NCBI RefSeq assembly: GCF_001907245.1
Contig: NZ_MQSU01000004.1
Coordinates: 124,001-188,000 of the forward strand
Direction of reading: 5' to 3'
DNA: 64,000 nucleotides
Source: Boudabousia liubingyangii
Lineage (GTDB): Bacteria; Actinomycetota; Actinomycetes; Actinomycetales; Actinomycetaceae
Shown: piece after piece, positions 10,427-18,179 of the stretch
Position numbering within the stretch: position 1 is the stretch's first letter
Layout: each line of letters starts with the position of its first letter
Position numbers and translations under genes: made by a program
The notes under the pieces: generated by a model
Seen by the model: only the letters and a program-made list of their open reading frames with translations
Databases searched by the model: none
Told to the model about the DNA's origin: nothing

Positions 10427-10828
10427 ATGGAAAATATGCTAAAAGTTGAACAGCCCTTCGGGGAAAAGCCCGTCCTAGAGTTCCTCGAAGAAGAAGCTCC
10501 TAAGGAACTAGTCGTCACCGTCCTCTCTGAAGGAGACGGCGAGGTAGTCGAGCCCGGTGACCAGATCGCCGCCCACTACCTAGGCCAGGTCTGGAACGGT
10601 CAGGTATTCGACAACTCTTTCGATCGTCGTCAGCCCCTAGTCTTCCAGGTTGGCGTAGGCATGGTCATTCGCGGCTGGGACGACGGACTAGTCGGTCAGC
10701 GCGTTGGCTCCCGAGTCCTACTATCAATCCCGTCTGAACTGGGCTACGGAGACCGTGGCGTGCCGCAGGCCGGCATTAAGGGTGGAGACACCCTAGTCTT
10801 CGTCACCGACATTGTTGGTAAGCTCTGA
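10427..10828 (+). CDS. FKBP-type peptidyl-prolyl cis-trans isomerase
   Basis: Catalyses proline isomerisation during protein folding. 133 residues with no signal peptide, so cytoplasmic. The single FKBP domain fills the chain from about residue 25: DQIAAHYLGQVWNGQVFDNSFDRRQPLVFQVG, VIRGWDDGLVGQRVGSRVLLSIPSELGYGDRG and DTLVFVTDIVGKL, with the usual Tyr, Asp, Phe, Val-Ile and Trp of the active-site pocket. Start at 10427 fits a leaderless transcript; a second in-frame ATG follows at 10436. Leucines are mostly CTA, as in enolase, which suggests good expression. The next gene begins 28 bases after the stop. Confidence 0.95.
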   Translation: MENMLKVEQPFGEKPVLEFLEEEAPKELVVTVLSEGDGEVVEPGDQIAAHYLGQVWNGQVFDNSFDRRQPLVFQVGVGMVIRGWDDGLVGQRVGSRVLLSIPSELGYGDRGVPQAGIKGGDTLVFVTDIVGKL

Positions 10829-10856
10829 TTCTTTAATCAAGCTTAAGAAGTCGCAA

Positions 10857-11534
10857 ATGTCTGAACTCGGACTAACGATTAGGCCGGCCCAACCGCAAGA
10901 CGCAGTTGTGGCCGGCCTAGCCGAGTTCCGCCATTTAGAAAGCCTGCTAAAGCCCGCTAATGCGACGAACCAAGCAGCTACTGGTCTGGCTAGCAAACCA
11001 ATTGGAAATAGCTCAGATCTCCAAACCGAGGCACAAGCTACTATCGAGAAATGGGATCGACTGATTGAAGGTATCCCGCACGGTAACCGGGTAGCAGTAG
11101 CAGTCATGAATAAACGAATCGTCGGCTCTGCAGCGGTCACCTACACTTCTCAACTCGGACGCTCAATCGTCGCCGTACGAGAGCACGAACTAGCTGGACT
11201 ATGGGTCGATGAGCTGGCCCTAACGGAACTTGGGTTTCATGACGAAGCCCCGACAGAACCACATTTCCGTCCCCTGTGGGAGACAGCTGCTACCTCATTC
11301 CAAGAAATCCCAAGTGCAGATTCACCAGCACCGGTAGCTGGTAATAGCGTTGCTCGTCAGATCCGTCAGCGTTTACTAGACTACGTACTTCCCGCCCTAG
11401 GCCCGGCCCAGACTTGGGTGCATACAGCCGATCGCGTCACCTGGGATTTTCTTCGTTCCCAAGCTTTTATCCCCGATGGAATGGCAAGGATTGAATCCGA
11501 ATGGGGACAGAACCAGGAACGGCTAGTCCGTTAG
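10857..11534 (+). CDS. GNAT-like N-acetyltransferase domain protein
   Basis: 225 residues from the ATG at 10857 (the open frame reaches back into the FKBP gene, but MSELGLTIRPAQPQD is a natural GNAT-type N terminus and AAGAAG stands before this ATG). Signs of the GNAT fold: an N-terminal TIRPAQPQDAVV strand-helix, NRVAVAVMNKRIVGSAAVTYT resembling the central strands, and near the C terminus a VHTADRVTWDFLRSQAFIPDGMARIE segment like the 'FL...GF..dG' end of the fold. The acetyl-CoA loop (Q/RxxGxG/A) is not clear, so activity is uncertain. Substrate unknown. Confidence 0.6.
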   Translation: MSELGLTIRPAQPQDAVVAGLAEFRHLESLLKPANATNQAATGLASKPIGNSSDLQTEAQATIEKWDRLIEGIPHGNRVAVAVMNKRIVGSAAVTYTSQLGRSIVAVREHELAGLWVDELALTELGFHDEAPTEPHFRPLWETAATSFQEIPSADSPAPVAGNSVARQIRQRLLDYVLPALGPAQTWVHTADRVTWDFLRSQAFIPDGMARIESEWGQNQERLVR

Positions 11535-11538
11535 GGCT

Positions 11539-12048
11539 TTAACCGCACTTAATACCGGTGGCATGCACCGGACAGTAGCCATCAGGATTCTTTTCTAAAT
11601 AATCCTGGTGGTATTCTTCGGCCGGCCAAAACTCGGGTACTTCAGAGGGGCCATAAATCGTGGTGGTGACCGGCCCATAACCAGCTGCACTAAGTTTATT
11701 TTGGGCTATTTCGCGCCATTTCTGGGCAGCTTTGAAAGCGTCCTCGGTGGTAGTAAAAATTACTGAACGGTATTGCGTTCCGTGGTCGTTTCCTTGCCCA
11801 TCAACCTGAGTCGGATCGTGATTCTCAAAAAAGAATTGCAACAGTTGATCGATGGCATCAGTGTCGGCCTGAACACGAACGGTCTCTGCGTGCCCGGTTA
11901 ACCCGGTACAAACTTGCGTGTAGCTGGGGGTCGGGGCGTGTCCACCCATGTAGCCAACTTCGGTGTCATGTACTCCCGGGAGCTGTTTGAGGGCTTTTTC
12001 TACTCCCCAAAAGCATCCCATAGCGAAGTAGATCGTTTCTTGACTCAT
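11539..12048 (-). CDS. msrA: Peptide methionine sulfoxide reductase MsrA
   Basis: Reduces the S-epimer of methionine sulfoxide in proteins, using thioredoxin. 169 residues, full length and without signal peptide. Seen: catalytic GCFWG motif with Cys12, GYMGGHAPTPSYTQVCTGLTGHAE, FFENHDPTQVDGQGNDHGTQYRS, EYHQDYLEKNPDGYCPVH, and two C-terminal cysteines (Cys159, Cys168) that fit the resolving residues. AGGAGGT precedes the ATG. Convergent with the GNAT-like gene, with only 4 bases between the stops. Confidence 0.97.
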   Translation of the reverse strand: MSQETIYFAMGCFWGVEKALKQLPGVHDTEVGYMGGHAPTPSYTQVCTGLTGHAETVRVQADTDAIDQLLQFFFENHDPTQVDGQGNDHGTQYRSVIFTTTEDAFKAAQKWREIAQNKLSAAGYGPVTTTIYGPSEVPEFWPAEEYHQDYLEKNPDGYCPVHATGIKCG

Positions 12049-12177
12049 GGGGATTACCTCCTGGATGCCGGTAAAATATGGAAATCGGACTTAATGCCCT
12101 TAAACTAGAAAAACAACTGGTCGTTTAAGGACCTGTCTAAAATACTAACGGTTTTTCTAAACCCGAAAGGTAACGAC

Positions 12178-13443
12178 GTGACAAAATCACGTGAGAAGAA
12201 AGAAAAGAAGCAGAAGAAGGAAAAGTTTCTGCCCTCTCGTCGTCCCGCACGGCCTAATGAGGAAGGGGAACTAGTTTCTGCCTCTGGTTTGCGCGTCAAA
12301 GATACTCTGCCCTGGGGTATCCAGGTAGCGGGTGCTTGGGCTTGGCGAATCTTGGCTATCTGTGGGGTAGCCTGGGTGATGCTGCAACTGATCGTAAAGT
12401 TCAGCATGGTGGTCATTCCGATCGCTATCTCATTGCTCTTCACCGCAGTACTAATGCCGCTCGTTAAGTTCTTGAACGGTAAGCTGCACTTGCCTAAGGG
12501 ACTCGCGGCAATTTTGGCACTGCTAATCGGTACTGGCATTGCCAGCTTGGTCCTCACCATTTCAATCAGTCAAGTTGCTACCGATGCCCCCGACCTTGCG
12601 ACCAAGGCCGCCGCCGGCTTTAGCCAGCTCACTGACTGGCTCTCAAAGGGTCCGCTAGGGCTGCAGGAGCAGCAGGTTACGAACTGGCTGAACCAAGCCA
12701 GCGCCCAGATCGTCACCGCCGTGAAGTCTAACGCTTCCTCCATTGCCTCTGGTGCTTTCTTTGCCGCTTCCTCGATTGCGTCCTCCATGGCCACCATGAT
12801 CACCATTCTTTTCTGTGTGTTCTTCTTCCTGAAGGACGGCAAGCAGATCTGGGTTTGGTGTGTTCGCCTGTTCCCGCGCATTGCCCGCCGCCCGATCCAT
12901 GAATCCTTCGCTGCCGGCTGGAGCACCGTTGGTGCTTGGGCTCGCGTACAGGTCCTAGTGGCGGCCATCGATGCTGTCGGTATCGGCCTAGGTGCCTACT
13001 TTGTTGGTGTTAGCCTATGGGTGCCCATTGCACTGCTGACCTTCATGATGGGCTTTATCCCAATTCTCGGTGCGATCGTAGCCGGGTCAGTAGCGGTGCT
13101 AGTCGCACTGGTAGATGTTGGCTCCACTGCCGCCATCATCATGGTGGTCGTAGTACTGGTAGTCCAACAGACCGAAGGTAACGTCCTACAGCCCATGTTG
13201 ATGTCTTCTGCCGTAGCCTTGCACCCAGTAGCGGTGGTCCTAGGGGTCGCCGCCGGTGGGTACCTTGCAGGTGTAACTGGTGCGCTGTTCGTCGTTCCGG
13301 TGATGGCTTTCGCTAATGAAGCGATCAACCGCGCTAACTCGGCTAAGGCACTTGAGAATCACTCGAATACTACCGATGAAGAACTGGGCCTAGTGCTAAA
13401 GTTCGAAGATGGCGAGGAAAGTAACGAAGCCCTGCCTGCCTGA
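12178..13443 (+). CDS. AI-2E family transporter (PerM/YdiK/TqsA-like membrane protein)
   Basis: 421 residues. A Lys/Glu-rich cytoplasmic N terminus (1-35) is followed by about eight membrane segments with the typical family layout: two early helices (WRILAICGVAWVMLQLIVKFSMVVIPIAISLLFTAVLMPLV), a long soluble stretch (about 125-185), then IGLGAYFVGVSLWVPIALLTFMMGFIPILGAIVAG and VVLVVQQTEGNVLQPMLMSSAVALHPVAVVLGVAAGGYLAGVTGALFVVPVMA. The family includes a putative autoinducer-2 exporter and sodium-linked transporters; the substrate here is unknown. Start is a GTG at 12178 with GAAAGGT upstream. Ends with a shared terminator at 13492. Confidence 0.9.
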   Translation: MTKSREKKEKKQKKEKFLPSRRPARPNEEGELVSASGLRVKDTLPWGIQVAGAWAWRILAICGVAWVMLQLIVKFSMVVIPIAISLLFTAVLMPLVKFLNGKLHLPKGLAAILALLIGTGIASLVLTISISQVATDAPDLATKAAAGFSQLTDWLSKGPLGLQEQQVTNWLNQASAQIVTAVKSNASSIASGAFFAASSIASSMATMITILFCVFFFLKDGKQIWVWCVRLFPRIARRPIHESFAAGWSTVGAWARVQVLVAAIDAVGIGLGAYFVGVSLWVPIALLTFMMGFIPILGAIVAGSVAVLVALVDVGSTAAIIMVVVVLVVQQTEGNVLQPMLMSSAVALHPVAVVLGVAAGGYLAGVTGALFVVPVMAFANEAINRANSAKALENHSNTTDEELGLVLKFEDGEESNEALPA

Positions 13444-13491
13444 TAGCTCAATAGGGGAATGAGCGATAACAACTTCCCTGACTTAGCTAAA

Positions 13492-13529
13492 GATTTTGCC
13501 CCGATAGTGAAAACTATCGGGGCGAAATC
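13492..13529. terminator. Bidirectional terminator between the AI-2E gene and greA
   Basis: A 17-bp stem with one G-T pair (13492-13508 with 13513-13529; core GCCCCGATAGT) and a GAAA tetraloop. AT-rich flanks (GATTTT, GAAATCTTATT) allow use on both strands of this convergent pair. Confidence 0.8.
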
Positions 13530-13545
13530 TTATTCCGGATTAGTC

Positions 13546-14025
13546 TTAGCCTTGGTAGGGCTTTACGCTTTCAATCTTCACCTTCAGGGTCTTACCAGAG
13601 GGGGTCGCGTAATCAACGGTATCGCCTTCCTTGGCGCCCAAAAGAGCTTTGCCTAGAGGAGCCTCGGGGCTGTAGACCTCAAGGGCAATATCGTCATTGG
13701 CTTCGCGCAGACCTAACAGGAATTCCATCTGACGCGGACCGACTTTAGCTTTGACTACCATGCCGGGGGCAACAACGCCGTCATCTTCGGGTACTTCCCC
13801 AACCTCGCAGTTTTTAAGTAGTTCTTCAAGCTGCTGAATGCGGGTTTCGTTCATGGCCTGTTCATCGCGGGCGGCATGGTAAGCGCCGTTTTCTTTTAGA
13901 TCGCCATCCTGGCGAGCTTCATCAATCTTACGTACGATTTCAGGACGCTTTTCTTCGGTGAGGAACTTTAGTTCAGCCTGAAGCTTGTCGTAGGAGCCTT
14001 GGTCAATCCAGCGTTTTTCGGTCAT
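13546..14025 (-). CDS. greA: Transcription elongation factor GreA
   Basis: Rescues backtracked RNA polymerase by stimulating cleavage of the 3' end of the nascent RNA through the secondary channel. 159 residues. N-terminal antiparallel coiled coil (about 1-80) with the tip residues in ARQDGDLKENGAYHAARDEQ (acidic D and E that hold the catalytic magnesium), then the C-terminal FKBP-like domain ending SPEAPLGKALLGAKEGDTVDYATPSGKTLKVKIESV. Monocistronic with a purine-rich GAAAG before the ATG. Identification is secure. Confidence 0.97.
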   Translation of the reverse strand: MTEKRWIDQGSYDKLQAELKFLTEEKRPEIVRKIDEARQDGDLKENGAYHAARDEQAMNETRIQQLEELLKNCEVGEVPEDDGVVAPGMVVKAKVGPRQMEFLLGLREANDDIALEVYSPEAPLGKALLGAKEGDTVDYATPSGKTLKVKIESVKPYQG

Positions 14026-14122
14026 AGTCTTTCTTTTCTTTGCTTAGTTCAGATTTTTAGGTCTGAGTTTTAGGTCAGATTAATGCCCTTATCCTAACTC
14101 AAGCTAGGCTTTCGGGCTGTAT

Positions 14123-14809
14123 TTAGCTCAGGATTGCAATGTAGGCAGCGACGCACATTAGGGTCCAGCCGGCTACGGTGCAGGTATGGAAGAACTCGTG
14201 GAAACCAAATATGAGCGCGTATCGGCCAGGCCAACGGAAGCCATAGAAAACGGCGCCAAGGGTATAGGTGAGTCCGCCGGCGATTAGTAGCCAGACCACA
14301 GCCCAACCCACTGAATGGGCAATCGGGAATAGGTACCAGACCGCAACCCAGCCTAGAATCACGTAAATGCTGGTGTAAATCCAGCGTGGTGCTTCTAGCC
14401 AAAAGATCCGCATGAGGATTCCAATGAAGGCCCCACCCCAGACAATGCTCAAGAGTACGGTTGCATTGTAGGTATCAAGTGATCCCACGGCAATGGGCGT
14501 ATAGGTACCGGCGATTAGAAGGAAAATATTCGAGTGGTCCATTCGCCGCAGGATCGCATCGCCTTTAACTCCCCAAGTTCCACGGTGATAAACGGCTGAA
14601 GTGCCGAAGAGCATTAGGGTAGAGGCCAAATAAACTGCACAGGCGATCTTCCTGCCGGTTGTTGGTGCCAAGACCAGAAGCACAATACAGGCCGCTAGAG
14701 TTAGGGGTGCGGAAATGGCGTGAATCCAGCCTCTTAGTACCGGTTTCAACTCATAATCATCTGGGAGCAGAGTGTGGTTCGGGGGGATGGATTCTGGCTG
14801 GGTACTCAT
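14123..14809 (-). CDS. Hemolysin III (YqfA/AdipoR-like) family membrane protein
   Basis: 228 residues, seven membrane segments. Seen: the first-helix region WIHAISAPLTLAACIVLLVLA, FGTSAVYHRGTWG with the family His, LRRMDHSNIFLLIAGTYTPIAVG (HSNIFLLIAGTYTP is the strongest family mark), and the C-terminal FGFHEFFHTCTVAGW whose histidines fit a zinc site as in PAQR receptors. 'Hemolysin' is a historical name; the true role is unknown. The ATG follows a TAGAAT -10 box by 6 bases, so the mRNA is probably leaderless. It lies divergent to the isoprenyl transferase gene. Confidence 0.9.
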   Translation of the reverse strand: MSTQPESIPPNHTLLPDDYELKPVLRGWIHAISAPLTLAACIVLLVLAPTTGRKIACAVYLASTLMLFGTSAVYHRGTWGVKGDAILRRMDHSNIFLLIAGTYTPIAVGSLDTYNATVLLSIVWGGAFIGILMRIFWLEAPRWIYTSIYVILGWVAVWYLFPIAHSVGWAVVWLLIAGGLTYTLGAVFYGFRWPGRYALIFGFHEFFHTCTVAGWTLMCVAAYIAILS

Positions 14810-14815
14810 ATTCTC

Positions 14816-14821
14816 ATTCTA
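14816..14821 (-). promoter_or_regulatory. Leaderless-type -10 box of the hemolysin III-like gene
   Basis: On the minus strand TAGAAT, then 6 bases (GAGAAT), then the ATG at 14809. No ribosome binding site. Confidence 0.6.
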
Positions 14822-14859
14822 CTCGGGTGCACTAGTGCGCGTAATCTTTGCTCAGGTTT

Positions 14860-14865
14860 TAGAAT
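14860..14865 (+). promoter_or_regulatory. Putative -10 box of the isoprenyl transferase gene
   Basis: TAGAAT, 35 bases before the ATG at 14901; in contrast to the leaderless genes a ribosome binding site GGAAGGAAG (14886-14894) follows. No convincing -35 seen. Confidence 0.4.
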
Positions 14866-14900
14866 GTGAGTACCGTCAATTCTTTGGAAGGAAGAAAAAG

Positions 14901-15665
14901 ATGGCTTTCCAGTCGCTGCTTTATGATGCCTATGAGCGTCGCCTCTTGCGTGAGATCACCAATCAAGGTGTGATTCCACGGCATATTGGCGTGATCCTAG
15001 ATGGAAATCGACGCTGGGCAAAGGCGGCGGGTTTCGATACGGCTTCGGGACATCGGGAAGGCGCCCGGAAGATAATCGAGTTCCTAGGCTGGGCTGAGTC
15101 TGTTGACGTTGAGGTGGTTACCTTATGGATGCTTTCGACGGATAACCTGGAACGTGATCCGAAAGAACTAAAAGCACTTTTGGGAATTATCGTCGACTCG
15201 GTTAAGAAAATGGCTGGTTCTAAGAGGTGGCGTTTACAACTGGTGGGCGATACTTCGGCCCTGCCGGTTGAGGTTGCCGAGGAACTCGCTAAAGCCACTG
15301 ATTCGACTGCCGATCTCAAGGGACTACAGGTGAATGTGGCGGTCGGCTATGGTGGCCGGCAAGAGATTGCGCAGGCGGTTCGTCGCTTGTTGGCTCGTCG
15401 TCTAGAGGCTGGTCAGGATCTGGCACAAGCGGCCGCAGAGGTCTCTGAGGCTGAGATTACCGCTAATCTTTACACTTCAGGTCAACCTGATCCGGATCTG
15501 GTCATCCGTACCTCGGGGGAGCAGCGACTTTCTGGTTTCCTGCTTTGGCAGTCGGCGCACTCAGAGTTTTATTTTTGTGAAGCCTACTGGCCTGATATGC
15601 GACGGGTGGACTTCTTGCGCGCTCTGCGTGACTATTCGCAGCGTGAACGCCGGATGGGACGTTAA
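14901..15665 (+). CDS. Isoprenyl transferase (cis-prenyl diphosphate synthase, UppS family)
   Basis: Builds a cis-polyprenyl diphosphate, precursor of the lipid carrier for peptidoglycan and wall polymers. 254 residues from the ATG at 14901, chosen for GGAAGGAAG just before it; the open frame runs 43 codons further up without support. Seen: ILDGNRRWAKAAGF with the catalytic Asp and the Arg-Arg-Trp, SGHREGARKI, LWMLSTDNLERDP, VGYGGRQEIAQAVRRLL, and DLVIRTSGEQRLSGFLLWQSAHSEFYF. The N terminus (SLLYDAYERRLLREI) resembles the short-chain Z-farnesyl diphosphate synthase of mycobacteria rather than decaprenyl synthase, so the product may be Z-farnesyl diphosphate; this is inference. Confidence 0.93.
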   Translation: MAFQSLLYDAYERRLLREITNQGVIPRHIGVILDGNRRWAKAAGFDTASGHREGARKIIEFLGWAESVDVEVVTLWMLSTDNLERDPKELKALLGIIVDSVKKMAGSKRWRLQLVGDTSALPVEVAEELAKATDSTADLKGLQVNVAVGYGGRQEIAQAVRRLLARRLEAGQDLAQAAAEVSEAEITANLYTSGQPDPDLVIRTSGEQRLSGFLLWQSAHSEFYFCEAYWPDMRRVDFLRALRDYSQRERRMGR

Positions 15666-15697
15666 CTAAACTTTGTTGCCTCCCCGCCTAGTGCGTA

Positions 15698-15958
15698 TTA
15701 TTCTGCTTTCGCAGCGTCGTCTTGGGCTTTCTGGACGCGGTTTTGGGCATCGCGTAGGATGTTTTCGCAGACTTTTGCTAGTTCCTGTCCCCGTTCCCAG
15801 AGCTTGAGTGCCACTTCAAGTTCGATATCTCGTGATTCTAGTTGCCGAGCCGTTTCGATTAGCTCCGCGCGGGCTTCCTCATAGCTGAGGTTTTGTAGGT
15901 CCTTGGTGGCATTGTCCTGGCTTTGGGCCTCGTTGGATTCTGGGTTTAGATTTGCCAT
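15698..15958 (-). CDS. xseB: Exodeoxyribonuclease VII small subunit
   Basis: Several copies of this small helical protein bind each XseA large subunit. 86 residues from the ATG at 15958, preceded by GAAGGAAG; the open frame extends 37 codons further but into xseA. The core NLSYEEARAELIETARQLESRDIELEVALKLWERGQELAKVCENIL is the family hallmark. A C-terminal Ala/Asp/Lys tail follows. Lies downstream of xseA in the same direction, 100 bases after the xseA stop, and convergent with the isoprenyl transferase gene. Confidence 0.92.
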   Translation of the reverse strand: MANLNPESNEAQSQDNATKDLQNLSYEEARAELIETARQLESRDIELEVALKLWERGQELAKVCENILRDAQNRVQKAQDDAAKAE

Positions 15959-16058
15959 TTTCTTCCTTCGTTCTGCTTTTTTCTTGTGCTGGTAAGTGGT
16001 ACTTGTTTTAGTGCTTGGGGTTCCGCTTTGGGATTCTGGGCTACTGGTTAGCTGGGCT

Positions 16059-17339
16059 TTAGCGTCCAATATTTTTTGCTTGGGCTCCGATCACTTGGGC
16101 CACGAAACTGCCCTGGGCCAACATACCTTCAATCAGCGCGCCTTTGGAGAGCTCGCTAGCGTCGGTTATGACTGACTTATCGGGTTTACGGATCACCGCA
16201 TAACCCCGGTTGAGGATTTCTTGCGGCGAAAGGGCTTTTAGTTTGCCCTTCAGACCTACTAGTTCCGAGGCCGCTAGTTCAAGTTTTTTACTTAAGCGTT
16301 CGTTAACTTGGATTTTGGTTTGTTGGATTAGCTGCAGCTGGTTATTGATGATCCCCTCTGGGGAGGCCAGAGAGGGACGTGAGAGGAGGTTCTTTAGGCC
16401 TTCCTGCTCGTAGGCAAGACGTTTTAGGAGCATTTGTCGCGCCCGGTCTAGGGTGCTCTGTAGGCCGGCCCTTTCGGTTTCAAGATCTGGCACTACTTTT
16501 CGGGCGGCATCGGTGGGGGTTGAGGCCCGGTAATCGGCTACCAGGTCCAACAGGGGACAGTCGGTCTCGTGGCCGATTGCCGCAATGATCGGGGTTTTGG
16601 CATTGGCGGCAGCCCGAACAATCCGTTCGTCAGAGAAGGGGAGTAGGTCTGCGACGGCACCCCCACCGCGGGTAATAATAATGACGTCAACGTCAGGGAT
16701 TTGATCTAACTCTTGTAAGGCAGCGGTGACAGTGGGAGCACAGTGATCGCCTTGAACATTGGCGTATCGAGTTTCGAACACTGCACCGGGCCACCGTAGT
16801 CGAGCGTTAACGATGACGTCTTGTTCTGCCTTGGCGCCCTGACCGCAAATCAGGCCGATCTTTCGTGGTAGGAAAGGGAGGGGCTGCTTCCGTTCGGCGG
16901 CGAATAGTCCTTCGGCGGCCAACTGTTGACGGAGCAGTTCAATCCTAGCTAGCAGATCGCCTAACCCTCGTAGGTGGATTTCTGCCCCCTGTAACTGTAG
17001 GGAACCGGTCCGTTCCCAGAAGGTGGGTTTGGCCCTCACGACTACTTTTGAACCGGGGGTGAGCCCATCTTTTACCGGTGCAATGGCATTAGCCCAGAGG
17101 GCAACGTTAATACTGGCATCGCTTTCAAGATCGCCTAGGACTAGGAAACTCATCTTGTTACCGGGGCGAACTTTAAGTTCTACTACTTCGCCTTCTACCC
17201 AGACGGGCGACATCTTTTCAATGTAGCCCTTCATTTTTTGGCTGAGTAGGCGCAGGGGCCAGGGATTTTCTCTGGTGGTTTGCGCGGCGGTAGGGGCAAG
17301 GGTACTTTCCATGGTTATAACCATGACATTTTCGGCCAC
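16059..17339 (-). CDS. xseA: Exodeoxyribonuclease VII large subunit
   Basis: Catalytic subunit of ExoVII, which degrades single-stranded DNA from both ends in repair and recombination. 426 residues. N-terminal OB-fold (PVWVEGEVVELKVRPGNKMSFLVLGDLES), catalytic domain with KIGLICGQGAKAEQDV, TRGGGAVADLLPFSDERIVRA and AAIGHETDCPLLDLVADYRASTPTDAA, then a long coiled coil and the C-terminal segment LNRGYAVIRKPDKSVITDASEL. The start given is a GTG at 17339; ATG codons at 17324 and 17312 are also possible because the first 20 residues are not conserved. Confidence 0.95.
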   Translation of the reverse strand: MAENVMVITMESTLAPTAAQTTRENPWPLRLLSQKMKGYIEKMSPVWVEGEVVELKVRPGNKMSFLVLGDLESDASINVALWANAIAPVKDGLTPGSKVVVRAKPTFWERTGSLQLQGAEIHLRGLGDLLARIELLRQQLAAEGLFAAERKQPLPFLPRKIGLICGQGAKAEQDVIVNARLRWPGAVFETRYANVQGDHCAPTVTAALQELDQIPDVDVIIITRGGGAVADLLPFSDERIVRAAANAKTPIIAAIGHETDCPLLDLVADYRASTPTDAARKVVPDLETERAGLQSTLDRARQMLLKRLAYEQEGLKNLLSRPSLASPEGIINNQLQLIQQTKIQVNERLSKKLELAASELVGLKGKLKALSPQEILNRGYAVIRKPDKSVITDASELSKGALIEGMLAQGSFVAQVIGAQAKNIGR

Positions 17340-17533
17340 CTTTTTCCACTTTGAGATTTTGCATTTGGGATAAGCCTAGTTGGGGATAATACTTAGGGAT
17401 AAGTCACGTGAAGGATACCCATATTCTTCACATCTCATCGGAACCTGAGCGCTAATGCTTGATAAAGTGCCCATAGCGATCCTAGAACGTTAAAAGGACT
17501 AGAAAGATAAAAGAGAATGGAGGTGAGGCAAAC

Positions 17534-18106
17534 ATGTTCCTACTTGGAGACGGCGACTACGGCTTTCTAAGCCCACATCAGTTACCTAAAGGACGCTATA
17601 TTGCCCGCACCATTGATGATGCGAGCTCAGTAGCCTGGATGACCACCTCGGAAGTATCAGACCTAGCCAAAAACCACTGCGCCGCCGTGGCCGCAACAAA
17701 TATTGCCCTCTACCACGCGCATCGGGGAGCTAAACAGCTACTGGTTAATGATGACCGCGTAGCGACCTTCCAAGCCCTTCACCGAATCGTCAACAACGGC
17801 CCGGTCGCCATGCTGGTCCCCAAAGTTCGGATCTTCTATCGGCAACGGGGCATACCCATGCACAGCCAGACCAGCCGTAACCTTAAAGCCCTCAAATTTG
17901 GGGTGCGAAACAATCTAATTCAGGCAGCTCTGCTAGTTGACGGCCTGTTTAACTGGCATTGGGTGCTAGTCGTCGGGTATCGGCAGTACCAGGACGGTCG
18001 ACTCTTCCTGCAGCTAGTCAATGGCTGGGAACAGACCACTGAGAAGTATTACGAGGTGGGCGCGGGTTCCTTCTGGATGAGCAGCACCACCTACTGGCTT
18101 GAGTAG
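17534..18106 (+). CDS. Papain-fold (C39-like) cysteine peptidase family protein
   Basis: 190 residues, no signal peptide or membrane segment, so cytoplasmic. The layout fits a C39-type papain-like fold: Cys49 in AKNHCAAVAATNIALYH at the start of a helix, His142 in FNWHWVLVVGYR on a strand, and Asn163 in LQLVNGWEQ, giving a plausible Cys-His-Asn triad. Similar Cys-xx-xAATN sequences occur in uncharacterised C39-like proteins of Gram-positive bacteria. There is no ABC transporter or peptide precursor nearby, so it is not an obvious bacteriocin leader peptidase. A strong GGAGGTGAGG precedes the ATG. Divergent from xseA, upstream of ispH. Substrate unknown. Confidence 0.65.
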   Translation: MFLLGDGDYGFLSPHQLPKGRYIARTIDDASSVAWMTTSEVSDLAKNHCAAVAATNIALYHAHRGAKQLLVNDDRVATFQALHRIVNNGPVAMLVPKVRIFYRQRGIPMHSQTSRNLKALKFGVRNNLIQAALLVDGLFNWHWVLVVGYRQYQDGRLFLQLVNGWEQTTEKYYEVGAGSFWMSSTTYWLE

Positions 18107-18166
18107 TATCTAAGCGCCAGCAGCGGAATCTAAATCCTTTAACCTGCCTGAAAAGCCCGCTTGCTT

Positions 18167-18172
18167 TAGGCT
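18167..18172 (+). promoter_or_regulatory. Leaderless-type -10 box of ispH
   Basis: TAGGCT, then 7 bases, then the ATG at 18180; no ribosome binding site. Confidence 0.55.
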
Positions 18173-18179
18173 ATTGGTT

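Noticed and set aside
13459-13656. 65-codon open frame after the AI-2E gene
   Set aside because: Runs through the bidirectional terminator at 13492-13529 and into the 3' end of greA; the sequence is a by-product of the hairpin.
15959-16069. Upstream extension of xseB into xseA
   Set aside because: The extra 37 residues are low complexity and not part of the family; GAAGGAAG stands directly before the ATG at 15958.
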